Assembly (NCBI GenBank): GCA_965230535.1 | Contig: OZ246010.1 | Span: 186,001 to 250,000, forward strand | DNA: 64,000 nucleotides | Source: JAUILH01 sp965230535 | Lineage (GTDB): Bacteria > Bacteroidota > Bacteroidia > Flavobacteriales_D > JAUILH01 | Direction of reading: 5' to 3' | In this document: one piece after another, positions 25,957-33,886 of the stretch | Position numbering within the stretch: position 1 is the first letter of the stretch | Layout of the letters: each line of letters starts with the position of its first letter | Notes under the pieces: generated by a model | Told to the model about the DNA's origin: nothing | The model's database searches: none | Seen by the model: the letters and a program-made list of their open reading frames with translations, nothing else | Made by a program: the position numbers and the translations under genes

Positions 25957-26160
25957 ATGGCAGTTTTAAAAGTAATTGAAGTCCTTTCTAACTCAGAAAA
26001 AAGTTGGGAAGATGCTACTGCAAAAGCAGTGAAAGAAGCCTCAAAAACCGTAAAGAACATCACTTCTGTATACGTGCAGGATATGAGTGCTACAGTTAAA
26101 AACGGTAAGGTAAAAGAGTACAGAGTTAACCTTAAATTGACTTTCCAGGTTTACAAATAA
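25957..26160 (+). CDS. Dodecin family flavin-binding protein
   Basis: A 67-residue protein starting at ATG 25957; the preceding in-frame codons overlap the upstream gene and are not used. The sequence VLKVIEVLSNSEKSWEDATA followed by a helix and the strand SVYVQDMSATVKNGKVKEYR is characteristic of dodecin, including the Trp (residue 17) that stacks on the flavin. Dodecins form hollow dodecamers that store or buffer riboflavin, FMN or FAD (or CoA in some bacteria). It follows the unknown gene by 10 bp and precedes the YegP-like gene by 48 bp. Confidence 0.9.
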   Translation: MAVLKVIEVLSNSEKSWEDATAKAVKEASKTVKNITSVYVQDMSATVKNGKVKEYRVNLKLTFQVYK

Positions 26161-26208
26161 TTTGTAGATTTAAAACCCGAAAATTAAACCAAAATAAACA
26201 TAAACATC

Positions 26209-26538
26209 ATGGGAAAATTTGAAGTATATACAGACGCAAAAGGTGAGCACAGATTCAGACTAAAAGCTGGAAACGGTGAGCCAATTTTGGCAAGTGAAGG
26301 TTATACAACCAGAGCTGCTTGTGATAACGGAATTGAGTCTGTTAGAAAAAATTCTACTGACGAAGGTAGATATGAAATCAAAGAAGCTAAAAACGGAAAA
26401 TTCCACTTCAACCTTAAAGCCGGAAACGGTCAGGTAATCGGAACCAGCCAAATGTACGCCAGCAAAGACGGTGCAAAGAATGGTTGTGAGTCTGTAGGTA
26501 AGAATGCTCCTGACGCAGAAGTAGTTGAAGTAGAGTAA
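26209..26538 (+). CDS. YegP-like protein with two DUF1508 repeats
   Basis: A 109-residue protein made of two tandem DUF1508 units: FEVYTDAKGEHRFRLKAGNG with GYTTRAACDNGIESV, and YEIKEAKNGKFHFNLKAGNG with MYASKDGAKNGCESV. This two-unit form is the same as E. coli YegP (about 110 residues). The fold is a small beta-alpha unit; the biochemical role is unknown. Codon choice is strongly biased towards a small set (for example AAA, GGT, ACC), which hints at high expression. It is followed by a terminator at 26562. Confidence 0.88.
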   Translation: MGKFEVYTDAKGEHRFRLKAGNGEPILASEGYTTRAACDNGIESVRKNSTDEGRYEIKEAKNGKFHFNLKAGNGQVIGTSQMYASKDGAKNGCESVGKNAPDAEVVEVE

Positions 26539-26561
26539 TTTTTTATTTCATAATTTTAATT

Positions 26562-26606
26562 CCCTGATCCCCTCCGACATTTCGGAATGTGGTCAGGGTT
26601 TTTATT
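26562..26606 (+). terminator. Rho-independent terminator after the YegP-like gene
   Basis: CCCTGA (26562-26567) pairs with TCAGGG (26593-26598), enclosing an inner hairpin TCCGA-CATT-TCGGA; the outer stem is followed by a T-rich run (TTTTTATTTTAT). It separates the three-gene run from the HerA-like operon, whose ATG is at 26616, so that operon either depends on read-through or has a promoter overlapping this region. Confidence 0.65.
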
Positions 26607-26615
26607 TTATACCAT

Positions 26616-28190
26616 ATGAGTCAGGATACTACCCAATTTAAGGCACATATCAACGCTGGATATACTTTCAAAAAGGACTACATCACCATGGGAGGCGCCA
26701 TGCTAAATGGAGAAGCCGTTGCTGATGCCCATGTTAAAATCCCATTAAAAACATTGAACCGCCATGGTTTAATCGCGGGCGCAACCGGAACCGGAAAGAC
26801 CAAAACGCTTCAGGTGATGGCGGAACAGCTCAGTGAAAAAGGCATTCCCTGCGTTTTAATGGATCTCAAAGGTGATTTGAGTGGTATGGCTCAACCTGGT
26901 GCTTCAAACGACCATATTGTTTGGCGGCACGGAGCCATAGGCAATCTTGCCTACACGCCAAAGGCGCTTCCGGTTGAATTGATGAGTATTTCTGATGAAG
27001 CCGGCGTAAAGCTTAGAGCTACAATTTCTGAATTTGGTCCGGTTCTACTTTCTAAAATACTGGACTTAAACGGGACTCAATCTGGTATTATAGCCATCCT
27101 TTTTAAGTATTGCGACGACAACAAGCTCCCACTGCTCGACCTAAAGGATCTAAAAAAGACTTTGCAATTCATGACCAATGAAGGAAAAGAAGAATTGCAG
27201 AAAGAATATGGTAGAATCAGCTCCACTTCTGTGAACACCATTATTCGAAAAATTGTAGAACTCGAACAACAGGGTGCAGAGAAATTCTTTGGAGAAAAGT
27301 CATTTGATGTTGACGATTTTGTGAGAACAAATTCAGACGGAAAAGGCATGGTTTCCATCATCAGACTGACAGACATACAGGACAAGCCAAAACTTTTTAG
27401 CACATTTATGCTTAGCTTATTAGCAGAAGTCTATTCAACTTTTCCTGAAAGAGGTGATAATGATGTTCCAAAACTTTGTATGTTCATTGATGAGGCCCAT
27501 CTTGTTTTCAAAGAAGCCTCTGATGATTTACTGGATCAGATTGAAGCAATTGTGAAATTGATCAGATCAAAAGGCGTTGGAATTTTCTTTTGTACTCAGA
27601 ATCCAACTGATGTTCCGGATGAAGTATTGAGTCAATTAGGTTTGAAAGTTCAACATGCCCTGAGAGCATTCACCGCCAAAGACAGAAAGGCCATTAAAAG
27701 AACTGCAGAGAACTACCCGGAAAGTGAATATTACGAAACAGACAAACTCCTTACACAAATGGGAATTGGAGAAGCTATGATTTCTGCTTTAAACGAGAAA
27801 GGAATCCCTACTCCACTGGCCGCTACACTTCTACGTGCTCCCATCAGCAGAATGGATATTCTGTCGGACAAAGAGATCAAGGAAGTTGTTCAACAATCTG
27901 AACTGGTCAAAGAATATAATGAAGAAATTGACCGGGAAAGTGCCTTTGAAATACTCAATGAAAAAATTGAAAGAGCGCAGGAAGAAGCTCATAAAGAGAA
28001 AATAAAAGAAGAGCAGGAAAAGGCACGTAAAGCCAAAACCAGAAAAACCAGAGGCAGAAAGAAAAAGGAAACCAGCACCATTGAAAAGATCTCCAAAAAC
28101 ACAATGGTTAGGCAAGTTGGGCGCTCATTCTTCAGAGAATTGGCAAGAGGTTTACTGGGAATTTTAGGAATTAAAAGAAAACGCAGATGA
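26616..28190 (+). CDS. HerA-like ATPase (DUF853 family)
   Basis: A 524-residue ATPase of the HerA/FtsK superfamily, DUF853 branch. Start ATG 26616 gives MSQDTTQFKAHINAGYTF; earlier in-frame codons fall in the terminator. Walker A is GATGTGKT at residues 55-62; MDLKGDLSGMAQPG follows as is typical of this branch; Walker B is CMFIDEAHLVFK at about 293-304; the sensor segment is FFCTQNPTDVPDEVLSQLG. The C-terminus (about 440-524) is charged and helical and ends with a basic tail (GIKRKRR). HerA proteins are hexameric DNA translocases, but DUF853 proteins lack a known partner; here no NurA gene is adjacent. The stop overlaps the next gene by 4 bp. Confidence 0.88.
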   Translation: MSQDTTQFKAHINAGYTFKKDYITMGGAMLNGEAVADAHVKIPLKTLNRHGLIAGATGTGKTKTLQVMAEQLSEKGIPCVLMDLKGDLSGMAQPGASNDHIVWRHGAIGNLAYTPKALPVELMSISDEAGVKLRATISEFGPVLLSKILDLNGTQSGIIAILFKYCDDNKLPLLDLKDLKKTLQFMTNEGKEELQKEYGRISSTSVNTIIRKIVELEQQGAEKFFGEKSFDVDDFVRTNSDGKGMVSIIRLTDIQDKPKLFSTFMLSLLAEVYSTFPERGDNDVPKLCMFIDEAHLVFKEASDDLLDQIEAIVKLIRSKGVGIFFCTQNPTDVPDEVLSQLGLKVQHALRAFTAKDRKAIKRTAENYPESEYYETDKLLTQMGIGEAMISALNEKGIPTPLAATLLRAPISRMDILSDKEIKEVVQQSELVKEYNEEIDRESAFEILNEKIERAQEEAHKEKIKEEQEKARKAKTRKTRGRKKKETSTIEKISKNTMVRQVGRSFFRELARGLLGILGIKRKRR

Positions 28191-29350
28191 GACATTTTCA
28201 CTTACTAGGTTTATTGCTAATCTGTGCAGCTTGTAGCTCACCGGAGGGTGATAACAGTTCTGATCAGGAAAAAAAAGATCAAAAAGACGCTGACAGCACT
28301 CAACAACATACTGACATGACGGAAGTTGAAGATTACCCGCAAAACAATCATTTAGTATCTGCACACAATAGAGCAGTTGTTTTCTATAACGTGGAGAATC
28401 TATTTGATACAGAGGATGACCCTCTCACTTCAGACGATGAGTTTACACCAGAAGGCAGTAAAGAATGGGATGAGACCAGGTATGCCAAAAAAATTGATGA
28501 CCTGGCAAAGGTTTTTGGCTCTATTTCGGATGAGCTTCCCGCTATGATTGGTTTGTGTGAGATAGAAAACAAAGAAGTTCTCGTGGAGCTCATCACTCAT
28601 CCGGATATGAAGAAAAAGAATTACCTCATCGTTCATGAAGAAAGTCCGGATACCCGTGGAATTGATGTGGCTTTGCTTTTCGACCAGGACGTATTCAAGT
28701 ACCAGTTTCACGAATCATTGAGAATTGATTTCCCATGGGATTCAGACATCAAGACAAGAGATATTTTACACGTAGTAGGTCATTTTGAAGGCGAAGACAA
28801 AGTCCACATTTTTGTAAATCACTGGCCCAGCAGACGAGATGGCGTTCGTGAGACGGAACCAAAACGTATGGAAGTGGCTGGCGTACTCAGAGAGAAGTTA
28901 AATGAGATCTATCTGGATGAAACAAATCCAAAAATCATTGTAATGGGCGACTTCAATGATGCACCTGACAACAAAAGTGTGGAATACGTAATGAATTGTC
29001 TCAATGCAGAATCTGTGGAAAGCGGACAACATGACTTAAACGAAGGTCAGTTGCTCAACCTGTCCTACCCTCACCTGCTTAGCATGGATTTTAAGCACAA
29101 TGAACTCGGAACACTTGTACACGACGGTCAATGGGAAATCCTGGATCAAATGATGTGCAGTCAGGGCATGCTGAGCAATCCTGAAGGACTTCAGGTTCAA
29201 TCTTCCAGCAGTATTTTCAATCCGGACTGGATTCTATACAAAAGAAAAGATGGTTCGAGCACACCAAACAAAACCTATGGAGGGACTAACTACTATGGCG
29301 GTTATTCAGATCACCTTCCTGTTTACCTCATTTTAAAAGACGCACAATGA
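28187..29350 (+). CDS. Lipoprotein of the endonuclease/exonuclease/phosphatase family
   Basis: A 387-residue protein with a lipoprotein signal (Ala-Ala-Cys16 in LLICAACSS) and a charged linker, followed by an EEP domain. Catalytic motifs are visible in order: NVENLF, GLCEIENKEVL, RGIDVALL, FVNHWPSRRDG, VMGDFNDAPDN, and YSDHLPVYL at the end. EEP enzymes cleave phosphodiester bonds in nucleic acids or phospho-lipids/inositols; the substrate here cannot be told. Lipid anchoring places it at the envelope, so extracellular nucleic acid degradation or phosphate scavenging is possible. It overlaps both neighbours by 4 bp, so it is cotranslated with the HerA-like ATPase and PPK2. Confidence 0.87.
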   Translation: MRHFHLLGLLLICAACSSPEGDNSSDQEKKDQKDADSTQQHTDMTEVEDYPQNNHLVSAHNRAVVFYNVENLFDTEDDPLTSDDEFTPEGSKEWDETRYAKKIDDLAKVFGSISDELPAMIGLCEIENKEVLVELITHPDMKKKNYLIVHEESPDTRGIDVALLFDQDVFKYQFHESLRIDFPWDSDIKTRDILHVVGHFEGEDKVHIFVNHWPSRRDGVRETEPKRMEVAGVLREKLNEIYLDETNPKIIVMGDFNDAPDNKSVEYVMNCLNAESVESGQHDLNEGQLLNLSYPHLLSMDFKHNELGTLVHDGQWEILDQMMCSQGMLSNPEGLQVQSSSSIFNPDWILYKRKDGSSTPNKTYGGTNYYGGYSDHLPVYLILKDAQ

Positions 29351-30102
29351 AACTAGATAAAATCAGTACCAGAGGACCAAAAACCTGGAACAAGGAAGCC
29401 TACAAAGCTAAAAATGAGGTCTTATTTGATGAAATTGCCGCCATGCAGAGGATTATGGCAGCTGAGAAGCAACAAAGCTTACTCATCATCCTTCAGGGTA
29501 TGGACGCTTCCGGAAAAGATGGTACTGTGAGGAATATCTTTAGCCGGGTAAACCCGAATGGTTGCCGGGTTCATTCCTTTAAAAAGCCCACTGACGAAGA
29601 ATTTGCGCACGATTTTCTTTGGCGTGTTCACAAAGTGGTTCCTCAAAAAGGCATGATCCAAATCTTTAACCGTTCTCACTACGAAGACATTCTGGTGCCT
29701 TCTGTTTACGGATATATCGATAAAAAAACCATCAACAAGCGCTACGATCAAATCAATCATTTTGAAGCTTTGCTTCAGGCCAGTGGGACCAAAATTCTGA
29801 AATTCTACCTGCACGTAAGCAAAGATGAGCAGTTAGAGCGTTTAAAAGAGCGGGTAGACAATCCTGTAAAATACTGGAAACACAACGATGGTGACTGGGA
29901 CACCAGAGAACATTGGGATAAATTCATGTCGGTTTACGAATCCATTTTTGACAAATGCGACCAACCAAAATGGAATATCGTTCCGGCAGATCGCAACTGG
30001 GTGAAAGTGCACCATATCGCCAGAGAAATTCACAAGACCATGAAAGCTATGAATTTCAAGTATCCTGATTTAGTGTCGGAACGTTTTGGCAACAAAGCCT
30101 GA
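29347..30102 (+). CDS. ppk2: Polyphosphate kinase 2 family phosphotransferase
   Basis: A 251-residue one-domain PPK2. Walker A is GMDASGKDG at residues 51-59, Walker B-type NRSHYED follows at about 117-123, and the lid region contains the Arg-rich RLKERVDNPVKYWKHNDGDW segment. PPK2 enzymes transfer phosphate between polyphosphate and nucleotides; one-domain members act on AMP, ADP or both, and the subclass cannot be assigned with confidence from reading alone. It is placed between the EEP lipoprotein (4 bp overlap) and an HExxH protein (one-base overlap), so energy or phosphate metabolism is linked to this operon. Confidence 0.9.
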   Translation: MKLDKISTRGPKTWNKEAYKAKNEVLFDEIAAMQRIMAAEKQQSLLIILQGMDASGKDGTVRNIFSRVNPNGCRVHSFKKPTDEEFAHDFLWRVHKVVPQKGMIQIFNRSHYEDILVPSVYGYIDKKTINKRYDQINHFEALLQASGTKILKFYLHVSKDEQLERLKERVDNPVKYWKHNDGDWDTREHWDKFMSVYESIFDKCDQPKWNIVPADRNWVKVHHIAREIHKTMKAMNFKYPDLVSERFGNKA

Positions 30103-30848
30103 TGTATTTCAAAAGTCTCATAGGATCTCTTCTATTTTGGCCTTATTACTTTATTGCCAGTTTTCCCAAAAGACTCATTGCGCTTTTGAAACATCTGTTT
30201 GTAGTTCCATTTTCTAAATTTGAACGCAATCACTACAACCGACAGAAGCTTAGTCCTCTGAAAAAAAGCTTAGGAGGCATCAGCTGGTGGATAGCCACTC
30301 TTTTCTCCAAAATCATTGACTTGTCCGGTTTATGGGAGATCATGGACGTCATGTTTTCTCTTTTTAAATTCAACACACGACAACTCACAGAGTTTGAAAT
30401 TTCTGAAGCCAAGAAGGTATTTGGAGACAGCCTGCCTTACTCTGCAATTAGAATTGATGAAAACTCATTGTTTGCCTGGATTGGTGCAAAATCAGAGGGC
30501 AAATCTCAATTGGGCATGGTCACTTTCAGAACTGTTAACTTTACAAGAAAGCTCAAATGCGAACCTGGTAATCTCGACTCCGCCTGGTTAATTCACGAAT
30601 TGGTGCATGTACTTCAAATGCAATCTCTCGGTGCCCAATACCTGTATGAAGCTTTGTATGCTCAAAAAACCAGCGGCTATGGTTACGGAGGACAAAGTAC
30701 ATTGAGAGAAGGACACAAGCTCCATCATTTCAATTTGGAACAGCAAGCAGAAATTGCCCGACATTATTACAAATACTGCATATACGGAGATAGAGATCCT
30801 CAGGTTTACGGCAGTTACATTGCCGCCTTGCAGAAGGGGCAATTCTAA
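30102..30848 (+). CDS. HExxH-motif putative metallopeptidase
   Basis: A 248-residue protein with a hydrophobic N-terminal stretch (about residues 5-30, possibly a membrane anchor), a basic middle and the zinc-binding motif HELVH at residues 165-169 in the helix WLIHELVHVLQMQ. Candidate third ligands are Glu183 or later Glu residues in the QAEIARHYY segment. The layout with RTVNFTRKL before the motif and GQSTLREGHKLHHFNLEQQAE after it resembles DUF4157-like or related small gluzincins; a true protease activity is not shown. The start overlaps the stop of ppk2 by one base (TGATG), and the end overlaps the convergent gene by 4 bp. Confidence 0.7.
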   Translation: MYFKSLIGSLLFWPYYFIASFPKRLIALLKHLFVVPFSKFERNHYNRQKLSPLKKSLGGISWWIATLFSKIIDLSGLWEIMDVMFSLFKFNTRQLTEFEISEAKKVFGDSLPYSAIRIDENSLFAWIGAKSEGKSQLGMVTFRTVNFTRKLKCEPGNLDSAWLIHELVHVLQMQSLGAQYLYEALYAQKTSGYGYGGQSTLREGHKLHHFNLEQQAEIARHYYKYCIYGDRDPQVYGSYIAALQKGQF

Positions 30849-32161
30849 GTATCTCCCTGAATCTTTTCTTTATAGATAAACTTCTTCTGAGCACTTTCGA
30901 ATGGTCTATAGATATAATAGATAGAGCCATTTCTTACCTGAATATTCTCCGTGTACTTGTGATACAACTTGTGCGCATTGCCCAATTCACCGGTTTCCAG
31001 ATTAATTTCCGCTAAAATTTGGTAACCACCACTACTCAATACTGTATAGACCTGATCGCCGGTTTGATCTTTAAGAACCTGCTTCTCCCAACTCTGTCTG
31101 CCCTTTAGATGATGATAGTAGATCTGAGTCGAATCAATTAACTCATCCTCTTCATCATAAATCTTGATATAATCCGAATAATGATCAAAAACTACCAACT
31201 CGCCTCCTACCACAAACATGGGCGCATATAGAGCCTTGTAGTAAATGTTATTTGTGAAATACTTAAGACCAATCCAGATCTCTTTATCAATACCGGTTTC
31301 CTTTTCCTTACGCATGGCCCATACCTTCTCTGCTCCGTCTACATATTTGTATTCTGCCATATACAGGTCCATAATAAGCTTATCCTCTACTTGGGCCAAT
31401 TGCTTGTGTGTTGAATCTAACGGATTATAGACATAGTACTCGAATGCGGGGTAATCAGGATTGTAATTGGTATAATACACCTTTGCATTCATGGTATCTA
31501 TAATGGGCATGGTGTACTTATAGAAATGATCTTCATCTATCTCTTCCAACCTTAATTTATTACCGAAAATTTTCACCGCATACATGCCTTCTTCGCACAT
31601 CACATAAATCTCTCCGGCGAAATCCTTATACAATTCTTTAGCACGTTTTGGAATCTCGTATTCACTGAGAATCTTCTGCTTTTTATCAACCAACATCACT
31701 TTGCTTCCCTTTCTCAACCGTTGATCGTAAGCCAGCATCACATAGCCGTTTTCATAAAATTCGTAATCGGAAATGCTATGCTGTTCGCTGCCGTAGATAG
31801 TATCAGGAATGCTGGGATCCTTAATTGATAATGGTCCAAGCGTCTTAACTTCAAGCACCACATTAAAATAAACCGTATCCTTAACGGCCTTACGCATTCT
31901 TCTTTTATTGATGATTAAAGACTTGTCCAAAAAACCAATGTGTTCGAATTCCAGATAGTCTTCTCCTTTATAGGTGAATTCGAATTGAAACTCGCCATCT
32001 TCATCCGTAATCGCTAATTTCTCACTGCTGGATCTTAGTTTAACCTGAACGCGTTTGACAGGCTCTTTATCAATTTCATCAAGAACAATTCCCTTAAAAA
32101 CGACTGTCTGAGCAGAAGCACTCAACACAAACAAACACGATATTAGTAAAAGTAATCTCAT
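30845..32161 (-). CDS. Secreted protein with carboxypeptidase-regulatory-like domain and propeller-like region
   Basis: A 438-residue protein with a signal peptide (cleavage after ASAQ). Residues 20-105 form a carboxypeptidase-D-regulatory-like beta-sandwich (VVFKGIVLDEIDKEPVKRVQVK with TDEDGEFQFEF), the module used at the N-terminus of many SusC/TonB-dependent receptors. The remainder, rich in Tyr, Asp and short repeated strands such as VMLAYDQRLRKG and YYVYNPLDST, looks like a beta-propeller. No barrel or sorting tail follows, so it is probably periplasmic or lipid-independent surface material. Function unknown. It converges on the HExxH gene with a 4 bp overlap. Confidence 0.7.
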   Translation of the reverse strand: MRLLLLISCLFVLSASAQTVVFKGIVLDEIDKEPVKRVQVKLRSSSEKLAITDEDGEFQFEFTYKGEDYLEFEHIGFLDKSLIINKRRMRKAVKDTVYFNVVLEVKTLGPLSIKDPSIPDTIYGSEQHSISDYEFYENGYVMLAYDQRLRKGSKVMLVDKKQKILSEYEIPKRAKELYKDFAGEIYVMCEEGMYAVKIFGNKLRLEEIDEDHFYKYTMPIIDTMNAKVYYTNYNPDYPAFEYYVYNPLDSTHKQLAQVEDKLIMDLYMAEYKYVDGAEKVWAMRKEKETGIDKEIWIGLKYFTNNIYYKALYAPMFVVGGELVVFDHYSDYIKIYDEEDELIDSTQIYYHHLKGRQSWEKQVLKDQTGDQVYTVLSSGGYQILAEINLETGELGNAHKLYHKYTENIQVRNGSIYYIYRPFESAQKKFIYKEKIQGDT

Positions 32162-32199
32162 CTATCAATAAGATGCACTGACGCATTAAATTTCACAAA

Positions 32200-32847
32200 T
32201 TATCTTCTTCCTCCCTGCCTCAAATAAGCTGCAAAACCAAAGCCAATAGAGAAGTTCTGCATGGATCCAACATAGTCGGAATCGGCAAAACCAGGGAAAT
32301 CTTCCATACACAAATTTGCAGGACCGTAATTCAATCCGCTGATACCATATGCCAAAATCAAGCCAATGGTGAAATTCTCCTGAGCTTCAATATAAAGTCC
32401 AAATTCTGGTTGAATGAAATACGATTCTCCCAAAGATACTTCCCCTTTTGCCGTACAGTAATTGCTGGAGAACTGATACCAGGAATAGCCTCCTTTTACA
32501 GCATATTCTAAACGGAATTTATCGTTGAACACTTGCTCGTAAAATAACTTACCATAAGGCGACCAACGCAACATCTTACCGGCAATTTGGTTGTTATTGA
32601 TATTGATGGACAACTCATTTACCTGAGAATAAAACAGATTTAGTCCGGTCCCCAGACCAATGCCTTTAAAAATGGGATATTGATAGTTAATACTGGCATC
32701 CACTATGCCATCCATGGTGGCGCGCATGGCCCTATTGCCTGTGGGACTGGGTAATTTAAAGTCTCCACGAATACTGTGCCTAAGGTTTTGTGCTTCCCCC
32801 AAGAGAGCAATAACACACAAAACTATGGTCACAGCTAATTTTTTCAT
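32200..32847 (-). CDS. Outer membrane beta-barrel protein, last gene of a four-gene operon
   Basis: A 215-residue protein with a signal peptide (cleavage near GEAQ) and a chain of amphipathic strands (for example INYQYPIFKGIGLGTGLNLFY and FTIGLILAYGISG, each cut here), consistent with an 8-stranded OM barrel. The last strand, FSIGFGFAAYL, is followed by a short basic tail RQGGRR, which is unusual because barrels normally end at the strand. The start overlaps the stop of the preceding gene by 4 bp (ATGA), so it belongs to the operon that runs from 34601 down. Function unknown. Confidence 0.7.
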   Translation of the reverse strand: MKKLAVTIVLCVIALLGEAQNLRHSIRGDFKLPSPTGNRAMRATMDGIVDASINYQYPIFKGIGLGTGLNLFYSQVNELSININNNQIAGKMLRWSPYGKLFYEQVFNDKFRLEYAVKGGYSWYQFSSNYCTAKGEVSLGESYFIQPEFGLYIEAQENFTIGLILAYGISGLNYGPANLCMEDFPGFADSDYVGSMQNFSIGFGFAAYLRQGGRR

Positions 32848-33314
32848 GCATTATGAACAATGAGTTTTTTTGCGTTGTTGTAGTTATGGGTTCGCAATTC
32901 GTAAAAGTAAGTCCCATTTGCCAGTTTGGTAGTATCAAAATCTATAGGATAGTTACCGGCATTCATATCTTCATCAATAATGGTCTTGAGTTTTTCACCG
33001 TTTAGATCGGTAATATTGAACTCCACGCGACCATCTTCCGGCAATTCGAAAAATAATTTAATGGTTCCTGAAGCTGTATCTGCTTCATAAGATCTCAACT
33101 CAGCATATTTTGTTGGCTCCACATCCAATTTATTGCGTCCGAAATACGCCATTAGAAAACGATAGCCCATATACAGAGCTATTACACCACCAATTAAGGC
33201 CACTACTCCTAAATACCCGTCGTACTTCACTTGCCCGGTTTGAAACAAGGCGTATACCGCTGCTGTTAGCAAAACAGCTGCAATGATGATCTTTAAATTA
33301 TTGTTCAGTTTCAA
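32844..33314 (-). CDS. Two-helix membrane protein with a sorting-domain-like beta module
   Basis: A 156-residue protein with two membrane helices (about residues 8-25 and 34-53) followed by a C-terminal beta module of about 95 residues. That module contains RVEFNITDLNGEKLKTIID and LANGTYFYELRTHNYNNAKKL (each given in part), the pattern of FlgD-like/T9SS type A sorting domains. In normal cargo this module sits at the end of a secreted protein; here it follows directly on membrane helices, so it is probably not cargo. The start overlaps the previous gene by 4 bp and the stop overlaps the barrel gene by 4 bp. Confidence 0.7.
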   Translation of the reverse strand: MKLNNNLKIIIAAVLLTAAVYALFQTGQVKYDGYLGVVALIGGVIALYMGYRFLMAYFGRNKLDVEPTKYAELRSYEADTASGTIKLFFELPEDGRVEFNITDLNGEKLKTIIDEDMNAGNYPIDFDTTKLANGTYFYELRTHNYNNAKKLIVHNA

Positions 33315-33886
33315 GCGATTAATTCTTGATTAATATGATTCTTTACCCTTTGAAATTCGTGCCACAAGCCTGGGAATTTCTCCTCAAATTTACCCAGTTT
33401 TTTCTTTTCTTCATCCTTTAGTTGATGAACTTGTTCAAGTTCACGAATTATTTCCATGATATCCATCACATTCTTATACGGAACTTCCTTGTCCTTTTGA
33501 GGAAACGGCCGTAAGTTACGATAGATGTAAAGCTCATATTGTTCGGCTAACAGGTCATAATCTGTAATGCAGATAGCCAGTTCTGCCGGAGATGACGCCT
33601 GATGAATTTGCAGTTTAATACGAGATTGGTTTTGGAGAATTTCCGACATGCCTGGTTCTTCAAGATTATTTAGAACACCTGATTCCGGCTTGCTCTTGCC
33701 AGGAAAAATCTCGTTTTCAATATCTATGGCCTGTGCGATTTTTTTCTGCTTCAGACGAATCAGTTTAGAAGCAAATGGAAGTTGAAGCAGCTCTTGTTTT
33801 AAGTTGAAGAAGAACATGTCCCAGGCGTCTTCAAGATCTTCATATTCCTGGGCATTGATTAATTGAAGTGCTAAATCCTTAGTCAT
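33311..33886 (-). CDS. Soluble helical protein of unknown function
   Basis: A 191-residue protein without signal peptide or membrane helix, predicted to be mainly helical, with two or three amphipathic helices rich in Glu, Lys and Gln. No family is recognised. It overlaps the upstream gene by 8 bp and the downstream two-helix membrane gene by 4 bp, so it is embedded in the same operon although its neighbours are secreted or membrane proteins. A cytoplasmic partner of the membrane protein is possible. Confidence 0.65.
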   Translation of the reverse strand: MTKDLALQLINAQEYEDLEDAWDMFFFNLKQELLQLPFASKLIRLKQKKIAQAIDIENEIFPGKSKPESGVLNNLEEPGMSEILQNQSRIKLQIHQASSPAELAICITDYDLLAEQYELYIYRNLRPFPQKDKEVPYKNVMDIMEIIRELEQVHQLKDEEKKKLGKFEEKFPGLWHEFQRVKNHINQELIA

